A stretch of 64,000 nt of DNA. Source: Halorussus limi (GTDB lineage: Archaea; Halobacteriota; Halobacteria; Halobacteriales; Haladaptataceae). Position 1 is the first letter of the stretch, and every line of letters starts with the position of its first letter. The translations under genes were made by a program, and so were the position numbers. Location of the stretch: the NCBI RefSeq assembly GCF_023238205.1, contig NZ_CP096659.1:1302001-1366000 (forward strand). Direction: 5' to 3'. Positions 1 to 8,900 of the stretch are shown piece by piece. The notes beneath the pieces are model-generated. The model did no database searches, was not told the DNA's origin, and saw only the letters and a list, made by a program, of their open reading frames with translations.

Positions 1-1410
<1,410 letters not shown>

Positions 1411-1503
1411 CATCACCGCACTGCGCCCGATTGACACACACTCATCGGGTCCAGGCGCAAACTGGATTGCACACACTACATACGGTCACAACGACCATCG
1501 AAT

Positions 1504-1548
1504 CACCGACGGTGGACCAGTATCGCGGTTCGATTCCGCGAGTCGGCG
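1504..1548 (+). ncRNA. tRNA-like element in the 5S rRNA leader (tRNase Z recognition structure)
   Basis: Directly before the 5S lies a perfect T-arm mimic: stem CGCGG at 1524-1528, seven-base loop TTCGATT at 1529-1535, stem CCGCG at 1536-1540. The following GTCGGCG (1542-1548) pairs, with one mismatch, with CACCGAC at 1504-1510, like an acceptor stem. The structure ends exactly where the 5S starts. In Haloferax volcanii the 5S 5' end was reported to be matured by tRNase Z acting on a tRNA-like leader element, and this fits that role. The pairing is seen here; the processing role is inferred. Confidence 0.7.
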
Positions 1549-1670
1549 TTAAGGCGGCCACAGCGGCGGGGCGACACCCGTACCCATCCCGAACACGGAA
1601 GTTAAGCCCGCCTGCGTTTCGGCGAGTACTGGAGTGCGCGAGCCTCTGGGAAATCCGATTCGCCGCCTCC
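1549..1670 (+). rRNA. rrf: 5S ribosomal RNA
   Basis: About 122 nt beginning TTAAGGCGGCCACAGCGG and ending CGCCGCCTCC. The two ends pair in helix I, and the conserved core CCCGTACCCATCCCGAACAC and the loop GGAAGTTAAGCCCGCC are present, all typical of haloarchaeal 5S. It lies about 140 bp after the 23S and is followed by a strong hairpin and T-containing tract. The 3' end is uncertain by one or two bases. Confidence 0.97.
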
Positions 1671-1682
1671 CACTCATACTCC

Positions 1683-1713
1683 GACCCCGTTCGGCACCGC
1701 GCCGAACGGGGTC
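1683..1713 (+). terminator. hairpin terminator after the rRNA operon
   Basis: Perfect 13-bp inverted repeat, GACCCCGTTCGGC (1683-1695) and GCCGAACGGGGTC (1701-1713), separated by five bases and followed by GCTTCATTTCG. It lies 12 bp after the 5S. A stable stem plus short T runs would end or process the rRNA transcript before the separately promoted tRNA-Cys. Confidence 0.65.
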
Positions 1714-1752
1714 GCTTCATTTCGAACCTCGGCGAGCGCCGCCGGGGACCGC

Positions 1753-1760
1753 TATATTTA
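1753..1760 (+). promoter_or_regulatory. TATA box of tRNA-Cys
   Basis: TATATTTA preceded by GGGGACCGC, about 30 bp before the mature tRNA 5' end at 1790. It shows that the tRNA has its own promoter in addition to possible read-through from the rRNA operon. Confidence 0.7.
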
Positions 1761-1789
1761 AGCGCGACCAGCGAATAGCAGAAGACAGC

Positions 1790-1865
1790 GCCAAGGTGGC
1801 AGAGTCCGGCCGAACGCAGCGGCCTGCAGAGCCGCCTACCGCCGGTTCAAATCCGGCCCTTGGCT
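1790..1865 (+). tRNA. tRNA-Cys (anticodon GCA)
   Basis: Complete cloverleaf: acceptor GCCAAGG with CCTTGGC, anticodon stem GCGGC/GCCGC around loop CTGCAGA with anticodon GCA, T-arm CCGGTTCAAATCCGG, and discriminator T at 1865 as usual for tRNA-Cys. CCA is not encoded. tRNA-Cys downstream of 5S is the common haloarchaeal arrangement. No intron is seen. Confidence 0.97.
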
Positions 1866-1899
1866 TGCACCGTTTTACTTCGTCGAGTGTCCTCGCACC

Positions 1900-2053
1900 C
1901 ACAACCTCAGTTCGGCCTGCGGACACCGTTCCTCGTGAAAATCTGTACCGAAATCCCCGTTCGCTCAGTCGCTTCGCTCCTTCGCTCACGGCGAAACGGC
2001 GCTCCGCGCCGTACGCTACTGTGCGAACTGTCGGCTCGCCATCCACCGGTGAA
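1900..2053. repeat. TTCGCT/CGCTC-rich intergenic segment (possible degenerate copy of the dispersed element)
   Basis: No gene is seen between tRNA-Cys and the cyclo-ligase gene. Around 1957-1997 lies CCGTTCGCTCAGTCGCTTCG, then a CCTTCGCTCACGG tract and GCGAAACGG, giving an imperfect inverted repeat. The style matches the elements near 38.3, 40.1 and 50.1 kb, and GAAAATC precedes it, but it lacks the TTTTGC/GCAAAA arms, and I find no duplicated gene tail here. It may be a decayed relative or only shared base bias. Confidence 0.35.
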
Positions 2054-2764
2054 CTACGGTCGCCGTCCTTCCAACACCGGAATCTCGGCGATGCGTTCCT
2101 CGGACAGTTCGTCCCAGAACACGCCCGAAGGCGTTTCGTACTCGGTGTCGGTCCGAATGGTCTCCGTCGGCGTCACCAGGAGGTCCATCGGCACGTCGTG
2201 GGCCTCGACCGCCACCTCGTCGGTCACGACTTGCGAGTCGTGGACGGTAGTCGCGACGGGCGTCCCTCCGTCGACGAGTCTCAACTCGCGGAGGACGGCG
2301 TACTCGAGGTCGCTGTATCCCTCTCCCTTCCCGACTCGCGCGCCGGACGCAGTGACCGCGACGCTCCCCGATACCACGAGGTCGATGGTCGCCACGTCCT
2401 CGGGCGCGACCTGCCGCGCGTAGGACTCGACGTGCGAGATGGTGGGCGCGCTGTCGTACTCCGCGGACGGAATCTCCGCGGGGTCGAGTTCGTAGAACGG
2501 CTTCTCGTCCCGGAGTCGAGGCACCGCCATGTAGACGGTCTTGCCCTCGCGGAGCGCGCGCCGCCGGACTGGTAGCTGCGGCGCGTCGGGGTTGGCCTTG
2601 ACGGCGTCGGCGTCCCGCCACGCCTCGGTTTCCGCGAGTCGGTCGGCGGCGTCGTCCGCTCCTGCGAAGTTCGGAATCCGGTCGTGGGGCGGGAAGGGGA
2701 ACCGGGCGACGCCCGCTTCTTCGAGGTGGTCCCAGATTCGCTCGCGGAGGTCTTGTTTGGACAT
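2054..2764 (-). CDS. 5-formyltetrahydrofolate cyclo-ligase family protein
   Basis: 236 aa. The family converts 5-formyl-tetrahydrofolate to 5,10-methenyl-tetrahydrofolate with ATP, returning the storage folate to one-carbon metabolism in the cytosol. The key motif GKGEGYSDLE (residues 145-154), which contributes to the nucleotide/folate site, is clear; basic residues near 66-72 (PVRRRAL) sit where the family binds phosphate. The ATG at 2764 follows a short spacer from the ABC exporter genes on the same strand, so it may be the last gene of that transcript, though no functional link is evident. Haloarchaea often use modified folates, so the exact substrate is inferred. Confidence 0.85.
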   Translation of the reverse strand: MSKQDLRERIWDHLEEAGVARFPFPPHDRIPNFAGADDAADRLAETEAWRDADAVKANPDAPQLPVRRRALREGKTVYMAVPRLRDEKPFYELDPAEIPSAEYDSAPTISHVESYARQVAPEDVATIDLVVSGSVAVTASGARVGKGEGYSDLEYAVLRELRLVDGGTPVATTVHDSQVVTDEVAVEAHDVPMDLLVTPTETIRTDTEYETPSGVFWDELSEERIAEIPVLEGRRP

Positions 2765-2806
2765 GGCCAGAGTACGAGCGGCCGAGGACGAAAAGGTGGC
2801 TCCTTC

Positions 2807-3664
2807 CTACTCCACTTCCGAACTCGACGCCCGGTTGAGCATGTACACCGCGAACGCGCCGAGAACGAGGTCGAGTCCGACTAGCACGCCGACGTTCGGA
2901 AGAATCGTCTCCCAGATCCATCCGTCGATGACCAGCGTTCGGGCCGCGTCCACGCCGTAGGTCACGGGGTTGAAGTCGCTGATTAGCTGAATCCACTCGG
3001 GGAGGAGTTCGACCGGGAGGAACGCCGAGGAGACGAACAGCAGGGGGAACTGGAGGATGTTCGCGCCGATGATGGTCGACTCTTGGTCGCGGGTCACCAG
3101 CGCGACGACGTTCGAGAACGCGGTGAACCACCCGGCGAACACGATGCCGATGACGACGATGGCCAGCGCGCCCGCGACGCCGGTTTCGATGTTCGCGCCG
3201 AGCAGGACGCCCAACCCGAGGATGATGAGTATCTGGACCGTGATGCGGAGCATCTCGGCGAGCGTCTTCCCGAGGAACACCGCGGCCCGGTTCATCGGAC
3301 TCACCAACACCTTCTCGAACATCCCCTCTTCGATGTCGTTGACCAGTCCGATGCCGGACGTCGCCGCGGCGACCAGCGACACCTGAATCACGATGGCGGG
3401 CAGCAGGAAACTCTCGTACGTGACGGCCGGCCCGCCGCGACTGATTGCACCGCTGGCGACCTGTCCGAAGACCTGCGTGAAGAGGACGAGGAAGACTATC
3501 GGTTGGACGAGCGACGCGGTCAGCACGAAGGGGTTGCGCACCGCTTTCAGGTTCCACCGCTTGAAGTTGACCCACACGTCGGTTCGGAACCCGCGTTCGC
3601 CGCCGCCGGTCTCGCCCGGCGCGATGGTCGGACCGGCGGTCGCTTCGTCGGTCTCGGTACTCAT
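2807..3664 (-). CDS. ABC-2 type exporter permease (DrrB-like)
   Basis: 285 aa. A soluble N-terminus (about 1-30) leads to an amphipathic stretch and then six hydrophobic segments (roughly 48-70, 85-105, 130-160, 165-190, 195-215, 255-280), the ABC-2 permease layout. It pairs with the ATPase encoded immediately upstream: the two genes overlap by 4 bp (ATGA at 3661-3664), so translation is coupled. The daunorubicin-resistance type exports lipophilic compounds or lipid-like substrates; the true substrate here is unknown. Confidence 0.88.
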   Translation of the reverse strand: MSTETDEATAGPTIAPGETGGGERGFRTDVWVNFKRWNLKAVRNPFVLTASLVQPIVFLVLFTQVFGQVASGAISRGGPAVTYESFLLPAIVIQVSLVAAATSGIGLVNDIEEGMFEKVLVSPMNRAAVFLGKTLAEMLRITVQILIILGLGVLLGANIETGVAGALAIVVIGIVFAGWFTAFSNVVALVTRDQESTIIGANILQFPLLFVSSAFLPVELLPEWIQLISDFNPVTYGVDAARTLVIDGWIWETILPNVGVLVGLDLVLGAFAVYMLNRASSSEVE

Positions 3665-4674
3665 CGCACCGCCCCGGCGTCCGCCGCGGCCTCGTCGGCC
3701 GGTTCCTCCAACTCCTCGCCCGTGATGGCGAGGAACACGTCGTCGAGCGTCGGCGCGCGCACGTTGAATCCGGTCACGGTCAGGCCTTCGTCGCGGAGCG
3801 CCACCAGCAGGTCGGTGCCGTTCGTCCGGGCGTTGCGCGCCGTGACGGTCAGTCCCGCGTCGGTGACTTCGACGCTAGCCTCCTCGAAGACGCCCGACTC
3901 GCTGGCCACCTCGGCCGCGCGCTCGCGGGCCGTCTCACCGCCGTCGATTTCGATGTCGAGCAGTTCGCCGCCGACCCGCCGTTTGAGTTCGGCGGGCGAC
4001 CCGGTGGCGACGATTTCCCCGTCGAGGATGACCGCGATGCGCTCACAGAGCTGGTCGGCCTCTTCGAGATACTGGGTCGTGAGGAAGATGGTCGTCCCCC
4101 GCTCGTTGATGCGCCGGAAGTACTCCCAGAGCCGATTCCGCGCTTTCGGGTCCAGTCCGGTGGTCGGTTCGTCCAGAAAGACCAGCGGTGGCTGGTGAAC
4201 CAGTGCTGTCGCCGCGTCGAGGCGCTTTTTCATCCCGCCCGAGAAGTCGTCGGCGCGCTTGTCGGCCACGTCGGCGAGGTCGGCGAGTTCGAGCAGTTCC
4301 TCGATGCGCTCGCCTCGTTCGCTCCGGGGGACGCCGTAGGCCTCGCACGCGAACCGGACGTTCTCGCGGGCGGTGAGTTCCGGGTCGATACTGGTCTCTT
4401 GGGCCATATAGCCGATGGACTCCCGTACCGACTGGGCCTGCTCGCGCACGTCGAACCCGTTGACCCGAATCTCACCGCCGGTCGGCTTCAGTAGCGTCGC
4501 CAGCATCTTGATAGTCGTCGTCTTGCCCGCGCCGTTCGGCCCGAGGAACCCGAAGAACTCGCCCTCGGGAACCGTGAGGTCCACGTCAGTCACGGCCTCG
4601 GTCCCGTCGCTGTACGTCAGCGAGACGTCGCTCGCGGCTATCGCGTTCCTCGAATCGGTTGTGTCCGTGTCCAT
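3661..4674 (-). CDS. ABC transporter ATP-binding protein (DrrA-like)
   Basis: 337 aa from the ATG at 4674; an upstream in-frame stretch to 4800 has no family similarity and is not used. Walker A GPNGAGKT (45-52), signature FSGGMKKR (144-151), Walker B LVFLDEP (164-170), and TTQYLEEAD (199-207), in which the usual H-loop histidine is Gln, as is characteristic of DrrA-type ATPases. A C-terminal extension of about 90 residues ends in FLAITG. It forms an exporter with the permease through a 4-bp overlap. Upstream, 4830-4882 carries repeated short motifs that could be an operator. Confidence 0.9.
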   Translation of the reverse strand: MDTDTTDSRNAIAASDVSLTYSDGTEAVTDVDLTVPEGEFFGFLGPNGAGKTTTIKMLATLLKPTGGEIRVNGFDVREQAQSVRESIGYMAQETSIDPELTARENVRFACEAYGVPRSERGERIEELLELADLADVADKRADDFSGGMKKRLDAATALVHQPPLVFLDEPTTGLDPKARNRLWEYFRRINERGTTIFLTTQYLEEADQLCERIAVILDGEIVATGSPAELKRRVGGELLDIEIDGGETARERAAEVASESGVFEEASVEVTDAGLTVTARNARTNGTDLLVALRDEGLTVTGFNVRAPTLDDVFLAITGEELEEPADEAAADAGAVR

Positions 4675-4829
4675 GATTTCCCTCGGCGCGGCGTGTCGCC
4701 GCACCACTCGTCGTCTGCTACGAACGCGAGGAGGATATACGTGGGAGTCGGAAACCGCAACTGCCCTCGACAGTCGAAGGCAACGTCCGGGCCAAGGCAC
4801 GAACAGTCGACTCAGCCGAGGCCGAACTT

Positions 4830-4882
4830 GACCGCGCTAAGACCCAAACTTTCACGATAGTTATCGCAAGACCGCGCTATCG
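4830..4882. promoter_or_regulatory. candidate operator between the divergent ABC exporter and membrane protein genes
   Basis: Two exact copies of GACCGCGCTA (4830-4839 and 4870-4879) lie 40 bp apart, and the inverted pair CGATA/TATCG (4855-4859, 4862-4866), with a further CTATCG at 4877-4882, lies inside. A TATA-like ATTAAAC at 4901-4907 serves the plus-strand gene at 4932. Binding by a regulator is inferred from symmetry and spacing only. Confidence 0.35.
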
Positions 4883-4931
4883 AAACCAAGAAAAGCAATC
4901 ATTAAACGGCGCGCGTCGAAACGCTTCGAAC

Positions 4932-5762
4932 ATGCAACGACGAGCCGCGACGGTGTACGCCGTCCTCTTCCTCGTAATCGCCGCTGGGTCCTACTCGCTC
5001 ATCGGCGTTGCCAAGGAGCCGGGCATCGAACTGCAAGGGGAGACGTACGCCGAGAACGACACGCTGACCGTCGACGGATACCAGTACACGGTGGCATCGG
5101 TCGGCGACGGCGAGGGAACGCTGGAACGGGTCAACGAGTCGGCGCGCTACACCGCGACGTGGGCGAACAACACGACCACGCAAGTGGACAACACCACCTA
5201 CCGGGTTCTCATCCCCAACCAGACGGACCCCGGTCAGTTCACCCTCCGCGAGCAGTTCAACCTGAGCGAGAACACCTCCACGGTCACGCAGGGCGGCACG
5301 GAGTACGTCGTCGTCAACGAGAGCGGCGGTAACCGGTCGCTGGTGCCCGTCGACCAGTACAAGCGCCAGCAGTTCGGCCAACCCGACACCCGCCAGTACT
5401 CGGAGGGCCAGACCTTCCAACTCGGGGGCAACCGGACTACCGTCTCCAACATCACCGCGGACCAGGCGACCCTGACGTGGACCGCTCCGAGAACCGAGTC
5501 GACCTCGCTCGAAGAGGGCGGTAACGTCACGCTCGGCCCCGCAGACGGCGGCCAGCAGTTCGTCGCTCACTTCACGAACGAGACGGTCGACGGCGAGCAG
5601 ACGACGGTCGTCCAACTCTCGCCGAACCCCGGCGAGTACCAGTCTCAGGTCAGCGAAATCGACCACTTCAACGAGCGCATGGCGGGTCTCTGGGGAGTCA
5701 CCATCCTCAGTTCGCTGACGGTCGTCCTGCTGTTCGGACTGGCCTTCCTGCCGAACAAGTAG
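4932..5762 (+). CDS. haloarchaeal membrane-anchored protein of unknown function
   Basis: 276 aa. One transmembrane helix at each end (about 7-26 and 251-271) brackets a large polar domain of beta-rich, Asn/Thr-rich sequence with many N-x-T/S sequons (NNTTT, NETV), suggesting an extracellular domain that may be N-glycosylated. The C-terminus is a short positively charged tail (LPNK). The start is supported by ATTAAAC about 28 bp upstream, implying a leaderless mRNA. I do not recognise the family and no conserved catalytic motif is evident. Confidence 0.8.
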   Translation: MQRRAATVYAVLFLVIAAGSYSLIGVAKEPGIELQGETYAENDTLTVDGYQYTVASVGDGEGTLERVNESARYTATWANNTTTQVDNTTYRVLIPNQTDPGQFTLREQFNLSENTSTVTQGGTEYVVVNESGGNRSLVPVDQYKRQQFGQPDTRQYSEGQTFQLGGNRTTVSNITADQATLTWTAPRTESTSLEEGGNVTLGPADGGQQFVAHFTNETVDGEQTTVVQLSPNPGEYQSQVSEIDHFNERMAGLWGVTILSSLTVVLLFGLAFLPNK

Positions 5763-5838
5763 CTCTCGGTCCACCTTTTCGTCGTGCGTACACTCCGTAA
5801 AATAGCGCCGAGCGTCGGATGTCGCGGAACCGCTGCGA

Positions 5839-6039
5839 TTACTCCCGCGCCAGCCACGCCAGTCCCGCGCCGATTGCGATAGCGGCCACCGCGCCGAACG
5901 CCTGTCCGACCATCAGGAGCGCACCGCCGGACTTGTGGGCCCACGGCGTGCCGACGATGGTCGCGAGACCGACGAGGACGAGCAGGACGCCGAAACCGAT
6001 TCCGAGCGGTTCGAGTTTGTCCGCGTTCGCTGTAGCCAT
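5839..6039 (-). CDS. small two-helix membrane protein
   Basis: 66 aa, MATANADKLEPLGIGFG then two hydrophobic helices (about 12-32 and 40-63) joined by a short loop (GTPWAHKSGG), ending WLARE. The start ATG at 6039 was chosen because the upstream in-frame extension is GC-rich shadow sequence. It sits downstream of trpS on the same strand, 113 bp away. Function unknown. Confidence 0.65.
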   Translation of the reverse strand: MATANADKLEPLGIGFGVLLVLVGLATIVGTPWAHKSGGALLMVGQAFGAVAAIAIGAGLAWLARE

Positions 6040-6152
6040 GTTTCGTCTGTCCGGGCGCGCCGGGTTAACAGTTGCTGAAACAATCGGACGCGGACCACGA
6101 CGCGGTCGGGGGAACAGAAACGTCGAACAGTTTTGTCGGCGAGGACAGAGAT

Positions 6153-7790
6153 TCACTCGCGCTTGCGCGGACTGTCGAGTTCGATGTCGGCCTGCTCCAG
6201 CAGGTCCTCTACCTCCTCGCGCTTCTCTTGGTGCTCCGCGAGGAACTCCCGCATCAGTCGGGCGGCCTGCTCCTTGCAGTCGCCACAGAGGCGCTCGCCG
6301 CCGACGCACTCGTCGTACACCTCCTTGGCGAACTCGTCGTCGTCGCCCGCGAGCAGGTAGGCGTAGAGTTCGTACACCGGACATTCGTCGGCCCGGCCGC
6401 CGAGTTCGCGCTGCTTTTCGGCGGTTTCACGGCCGCCCGTGGTCGCAGCCTTCACCTTGTCGTAGCCGTCCTCGGGGTCGTCCAGCAGACTGATGTGACT
6501 CGCCGGAACCGACGAGGACATCTTCCCGCCGGTCAGTCCGGTCATGAACCGGTGGTAGAGCGAGGAGGGTGCGACGAACCCGTAGCCGCCGTGGTCGAGT
6601 TCGACCTCGCGGGCCAACTCCTCGGCGTCCGCCCGCGAGAGGTCGAAGGCGTCGACGTGTTCGTCGAAGACGCGTTTCTCGCCCTCCACGGCGTCGATGA
6701 GCGCGCCGAAGGCCTCCTCGGTCGCGTTCCGGTCGAGGAAGCGGACGCGCGGTCGGAGCGGTTCCTTGCCCGCCTCCCGGAGTTTCGCGGTCACGCTGTC
6801 GCGAGCGTCGTCGGGGGCCACCTCGTCGACTATCCAGTCGGCCGCGTCCTCACAGCGGACGACTTCGTCCTCGTCGGTCTCCTCCGAGAGCGCGGCGTAG
6901 GCCGCCGCCAGCAGTTCGCGCTCCTCGGGGTCGGCCTCGAAACTCGCGTACGCCTTCGTCACCCCGAAGTAGCCCATCCGGGCCGCGAGGTCACGCGCGA
7001 GGCGGACGTGGGGGTCTTGGTCGGGACCCACCGGGATGACCGTCGGCTTGGGTTCGTCGAGTTGGGGATAGAGGATGTCGGCCATCTGGGTCACGACGCT
7101 CTGCATGTGCGAGACGCTGGTCTCGCCCGAGAAGCCGTAGATGTTCTCCAGTTCCGAGAAGTTGGCCTCCGAACCCAACTCGAAGGCCAAGTCCTGCACG
7201 TCCCGGTCGCCCGACTGGCGGTACAGTTCGCCCTCTTCGGGGTCGAACCCGAGCGCCAGCAGGCTCAGGAGGTAGTCCCGAGCGTGCTCGTCTATCTCGT
7301 CCCACGTCATCCCGCGGGCGCTGTGGGCTTCGAGGTCCGCGATGAGCGCGTAGGCGTCGCCGCCCTGCTGTTGGTGCCAGATGATCTCGTCGAACACGAG
7401 TTTGTGTCCGATGTGGGGGTCGCCGGTCGGCATGAACCCCGAGAGCGCGGCGAACGGTTCGTCGTTCACCATCGCGTCGGCGACCCGGCGGTAGTCGCGG
7501 TGGCCGAAGATGACCCCGCGGCGCATCAGGTAGTGGGGGTCGGGCACCTCGGGAAGCACCTCGTCGAACTCCTCGATGCCGAATTCCTCGAACAGTTTCC
7601 GGTAGTCGGCGACCGTCGCCGACCCCCACGGGTCGAGCGTCGTCTCGTCCTCGCCGCTCGCGGCGGTCCCGCCGTCGGGCAGCGCCTGCCGGGCCTCCGA
7701 ACCGGTCGAGTCGGACGCGTCGTCGGGCAGTGTTTCCGGCGCTGTGCTGTCTCGCTCGTCTCCGCGACCGCTGTCTGTGTCTCGTGTCAT
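6153..7790 (-). CDS. trpS: tryptophan--tRNA ligase
   Basis: 545 aa class I aminoacyl-tRNA synthetase charging tRNA-Trp. HIGH signature at 126-129 in GDPHIGHKL and KMSSS at 423-427; GPDQDPH (255-261) is the usual Trp-AMP site segment. An acidic, low-complexity N-terminal extension of about 55 residues and a roughly 110-residue insertion between GPDQDP and KMSSS make it longer than the usual archaeal enzyme of about 380 aa; long haloarchaeal forms are known. It follows endA on the same strand with a 13-bp gap containing a 17-bp stop/start microduplication. EndA removes the intron of haloarchaeal tRNA-Trp, so the pair is functionally coherent. Confidence 0.96.
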   Translation of the reverse strand: MTRDTDSGRGDERDSTAPETLPDDASDSTGSEARQALPDGGTAASGEDETTLDPWGSATVADYRKLFEEFGIEEFDEVLPEVPDPHYLMRRGVIFGHRDYRRVADAMVNDEPFAALSGFMPTGDPHIGHKLVFDEIIWHQQQGGDAYALIADLEAHSARGMTWDEIDEHARDYLLSLLALGFDPEEGELYRQSGDRDVQDLAFELGSEANFSELENIYGFSGETSVSHMQSVVTQMADILYPQLDEPKPTVIPVGPDQDPHVRLARDLAARMGYFGVTKAYASFEADPEERELLAAAYAALSEETDEDEVVRCEDAADWIVDEVAPDDARDSVTAKLREAGKEPLRPRVRFLDRNATEEAFGALIDAVEGEKRVFDEHVDAFDLSRADAEELAREVELDHGGYGFVAPSSLYHRFMTGLTGGKMSSSVPASHISLLDDPEDGYDKVKAATTGGRETAEKQRELGGRADECPVYELYAYLLAGDDDEFAKEVYDECVGGERLCGDCKEQAARLMREFLAEHQEKREEVEDLLEQADIELDSPRKRE

Positions 7791-7816
7791 GGTGTCAGTT
7801 CCGTCATGGTGTCAGT
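7786..7816 (-). repeat. 17-bp period duplication at the endA stop / trpS start junction
   Basis: On the plus strand GTCATGGTGTCAGT occurs at 7786-7799 and again at 7803-7816. In gene sense each copy carries ACTGACACCATGAC. The upstream copy holds the endA stop as an ATGA overlap (TGA at 7804-7806), and the downstream copy holds the real trpS ATG. The first ATG opens only the hexapeptide MTELTP before a stop. Confidence 0.8.
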
Positions 7817-8877
7817 CGACCCACGGAGATCCAATCGGTTATCCGTTCGTTCGGGCCTACGAGCGCAAAAATCATCCGCTTTCGGACCCCGTGAGCGAGT
7901 CGCACGTCGAGCGCGAGGTCCCGCGGCGAGAAGACCCGGTCGGCCGGAAGCACTCGAACGAGACACTCCGAGTGGCCCAACTCCTCGACCGACTCCACGT
8001 CTGCGTAGGTCCGGAAGTCGGATCCGAACTTGAACCCGGTCTTGGGGACGACCCCGCGCTCGCGGAGCGCCCGGTAGACTCGGAGTCGGCGGTCGAACCG
8101 CTCGCCCTCGACCGCCCGGCCCCGCTCGCGGACTGTTTCGGCGCCGCCGCCGAGCGAGAGGACGCCGTCGTCGGCGAGGTACGCCGCCTCGACCAGCGAC
8201 AACTGGAGGGCGCTGTCGCGGTCCCCGTCGCGGTCGTCCAGCGGTTGGCCGTAGAATCCGCGGTGGTGAAGCACCTCGGGCGGGTCCCAGACCAGCACGC
8301 GGTCGTCCAGCAGGTCGGCGGGCACGCCCGCGGGGAGGTCGGTCGCCGAACTCCCCCGGAGGTCGGCCCGGTCGGTTTCGAGGTAGGTGATTTCGCTCTC
8401 CTCGTCCACGACCGCCAGTACCACGTCGCCCAACTCGTCGGCGGGCACGTCCGCACGCTCGCCGACGACTCGGACGCGGTAGAGGACCGCGTCGTCCCAC
8501 GGTCCCTTGCCGCGGGGGTAGACCACGAAGTCGGCGTTCGACCGCGGGGCGTCTACCCACCCCTCGCGGGCGGGCGAGAGGTAGAATCCCCGGTCGCGCA
8601 GGTCGGCGTAGACCAGAAACCGCGTCGCTATCTCGTCGCCCGCGTCGGCGAGAAACTCCCGGAAGCCCATGCGCGTCTCGTCGGCCTCCGGCCGACTCCC
8701 CGGGGTGTCTCGCACGACGCTGTCCATGTCGCCTTTGAACAGCAGATAGGCCGCTTCGACGCGCGAGAGCGCGACCCGGTTCTCCTCCAAGGGGCGGCCG
8801 TACCCGCTGGAGTCGTAGTAGCGCTGGCGGGCGTCACCCCCGACTACCACCTCGTCGTCTCGCAGGCGTCCGTCCAT
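7804..8877 (-). CDS. endA: tRNA-splicing endonuclease
   Basis: 357 aa, the double-length haloarchaeal form (two fused catalytic-fold repeats that dimerise). It cuts both boundaries of bulge-helix-bulge introns in pre-tRNA. Each repeat starts with a similar segment (LSRVEAAYLLFKG near 38-50; LSLVEAAYLADDG in the second half). The catalytic triad appears in the C-terminal half: Tyr in SDFRTY, His in ELGHSEC and Lys in GVRKRM. The start ATG at 8877 is preferred over the long upstream extension, which is shadow sequence. The next gene, trpS, is likely co-transcribed. Confidence 0.93.
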   Translation of the reverse strand: MDGRLRDDEVVVGGDARQRYYDSSGYGRPLEENRVALSRVEAAYLLFKGDMDSVVRDTPGSRPEADETRMGFREFLADAGDEIATRFLVYADLRDRGFYLSPAREGWVDAPRSNADFVVYPRGKGPWDDAVLYRVRVVGERADVPADELGDVVLAVVDEESEITYLETDRADLRGSSATDLPAGVPADLLDDRVLVWDPPEVLHHRGFYGQPLDDRDGDRDSALQLSLVEAAYLADDGVLSLGGGAETVRERGRAVEGERFDRRLRVYRALRERGVVPKTGFKFGSDFRTYADVESVEELGHSECLVRVLPADRVFSPRDLALDVRLAHGVRKRMIFALVGPNERITDWISVGRLTP

Positions 8878-8900
8878 GCTCGTGGTTCCGGTTCGCGGCG

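Noticed and set aside
1411-1548. A complete tRNA gene between 23S and 5S
   Set aside because: Only the T-arm and an acceptor-like stem can be drawn; no D-arm or anticodon arm, so it is a tRNA-like leader.
1900-2053. Fourth full copy of the dispersed element
   Set aside because: CGCTC-rich and with an imperfect inverted repeat, but lacks TTTTGC/GCAAAA arms and a duplicated gene tail.
6072-8033. 653-codon plus-strand frame opposite trpS
   Set aside because: Antisense shadow of trpS with Val/Leu/Arg-biased composition and no recognisable domain.
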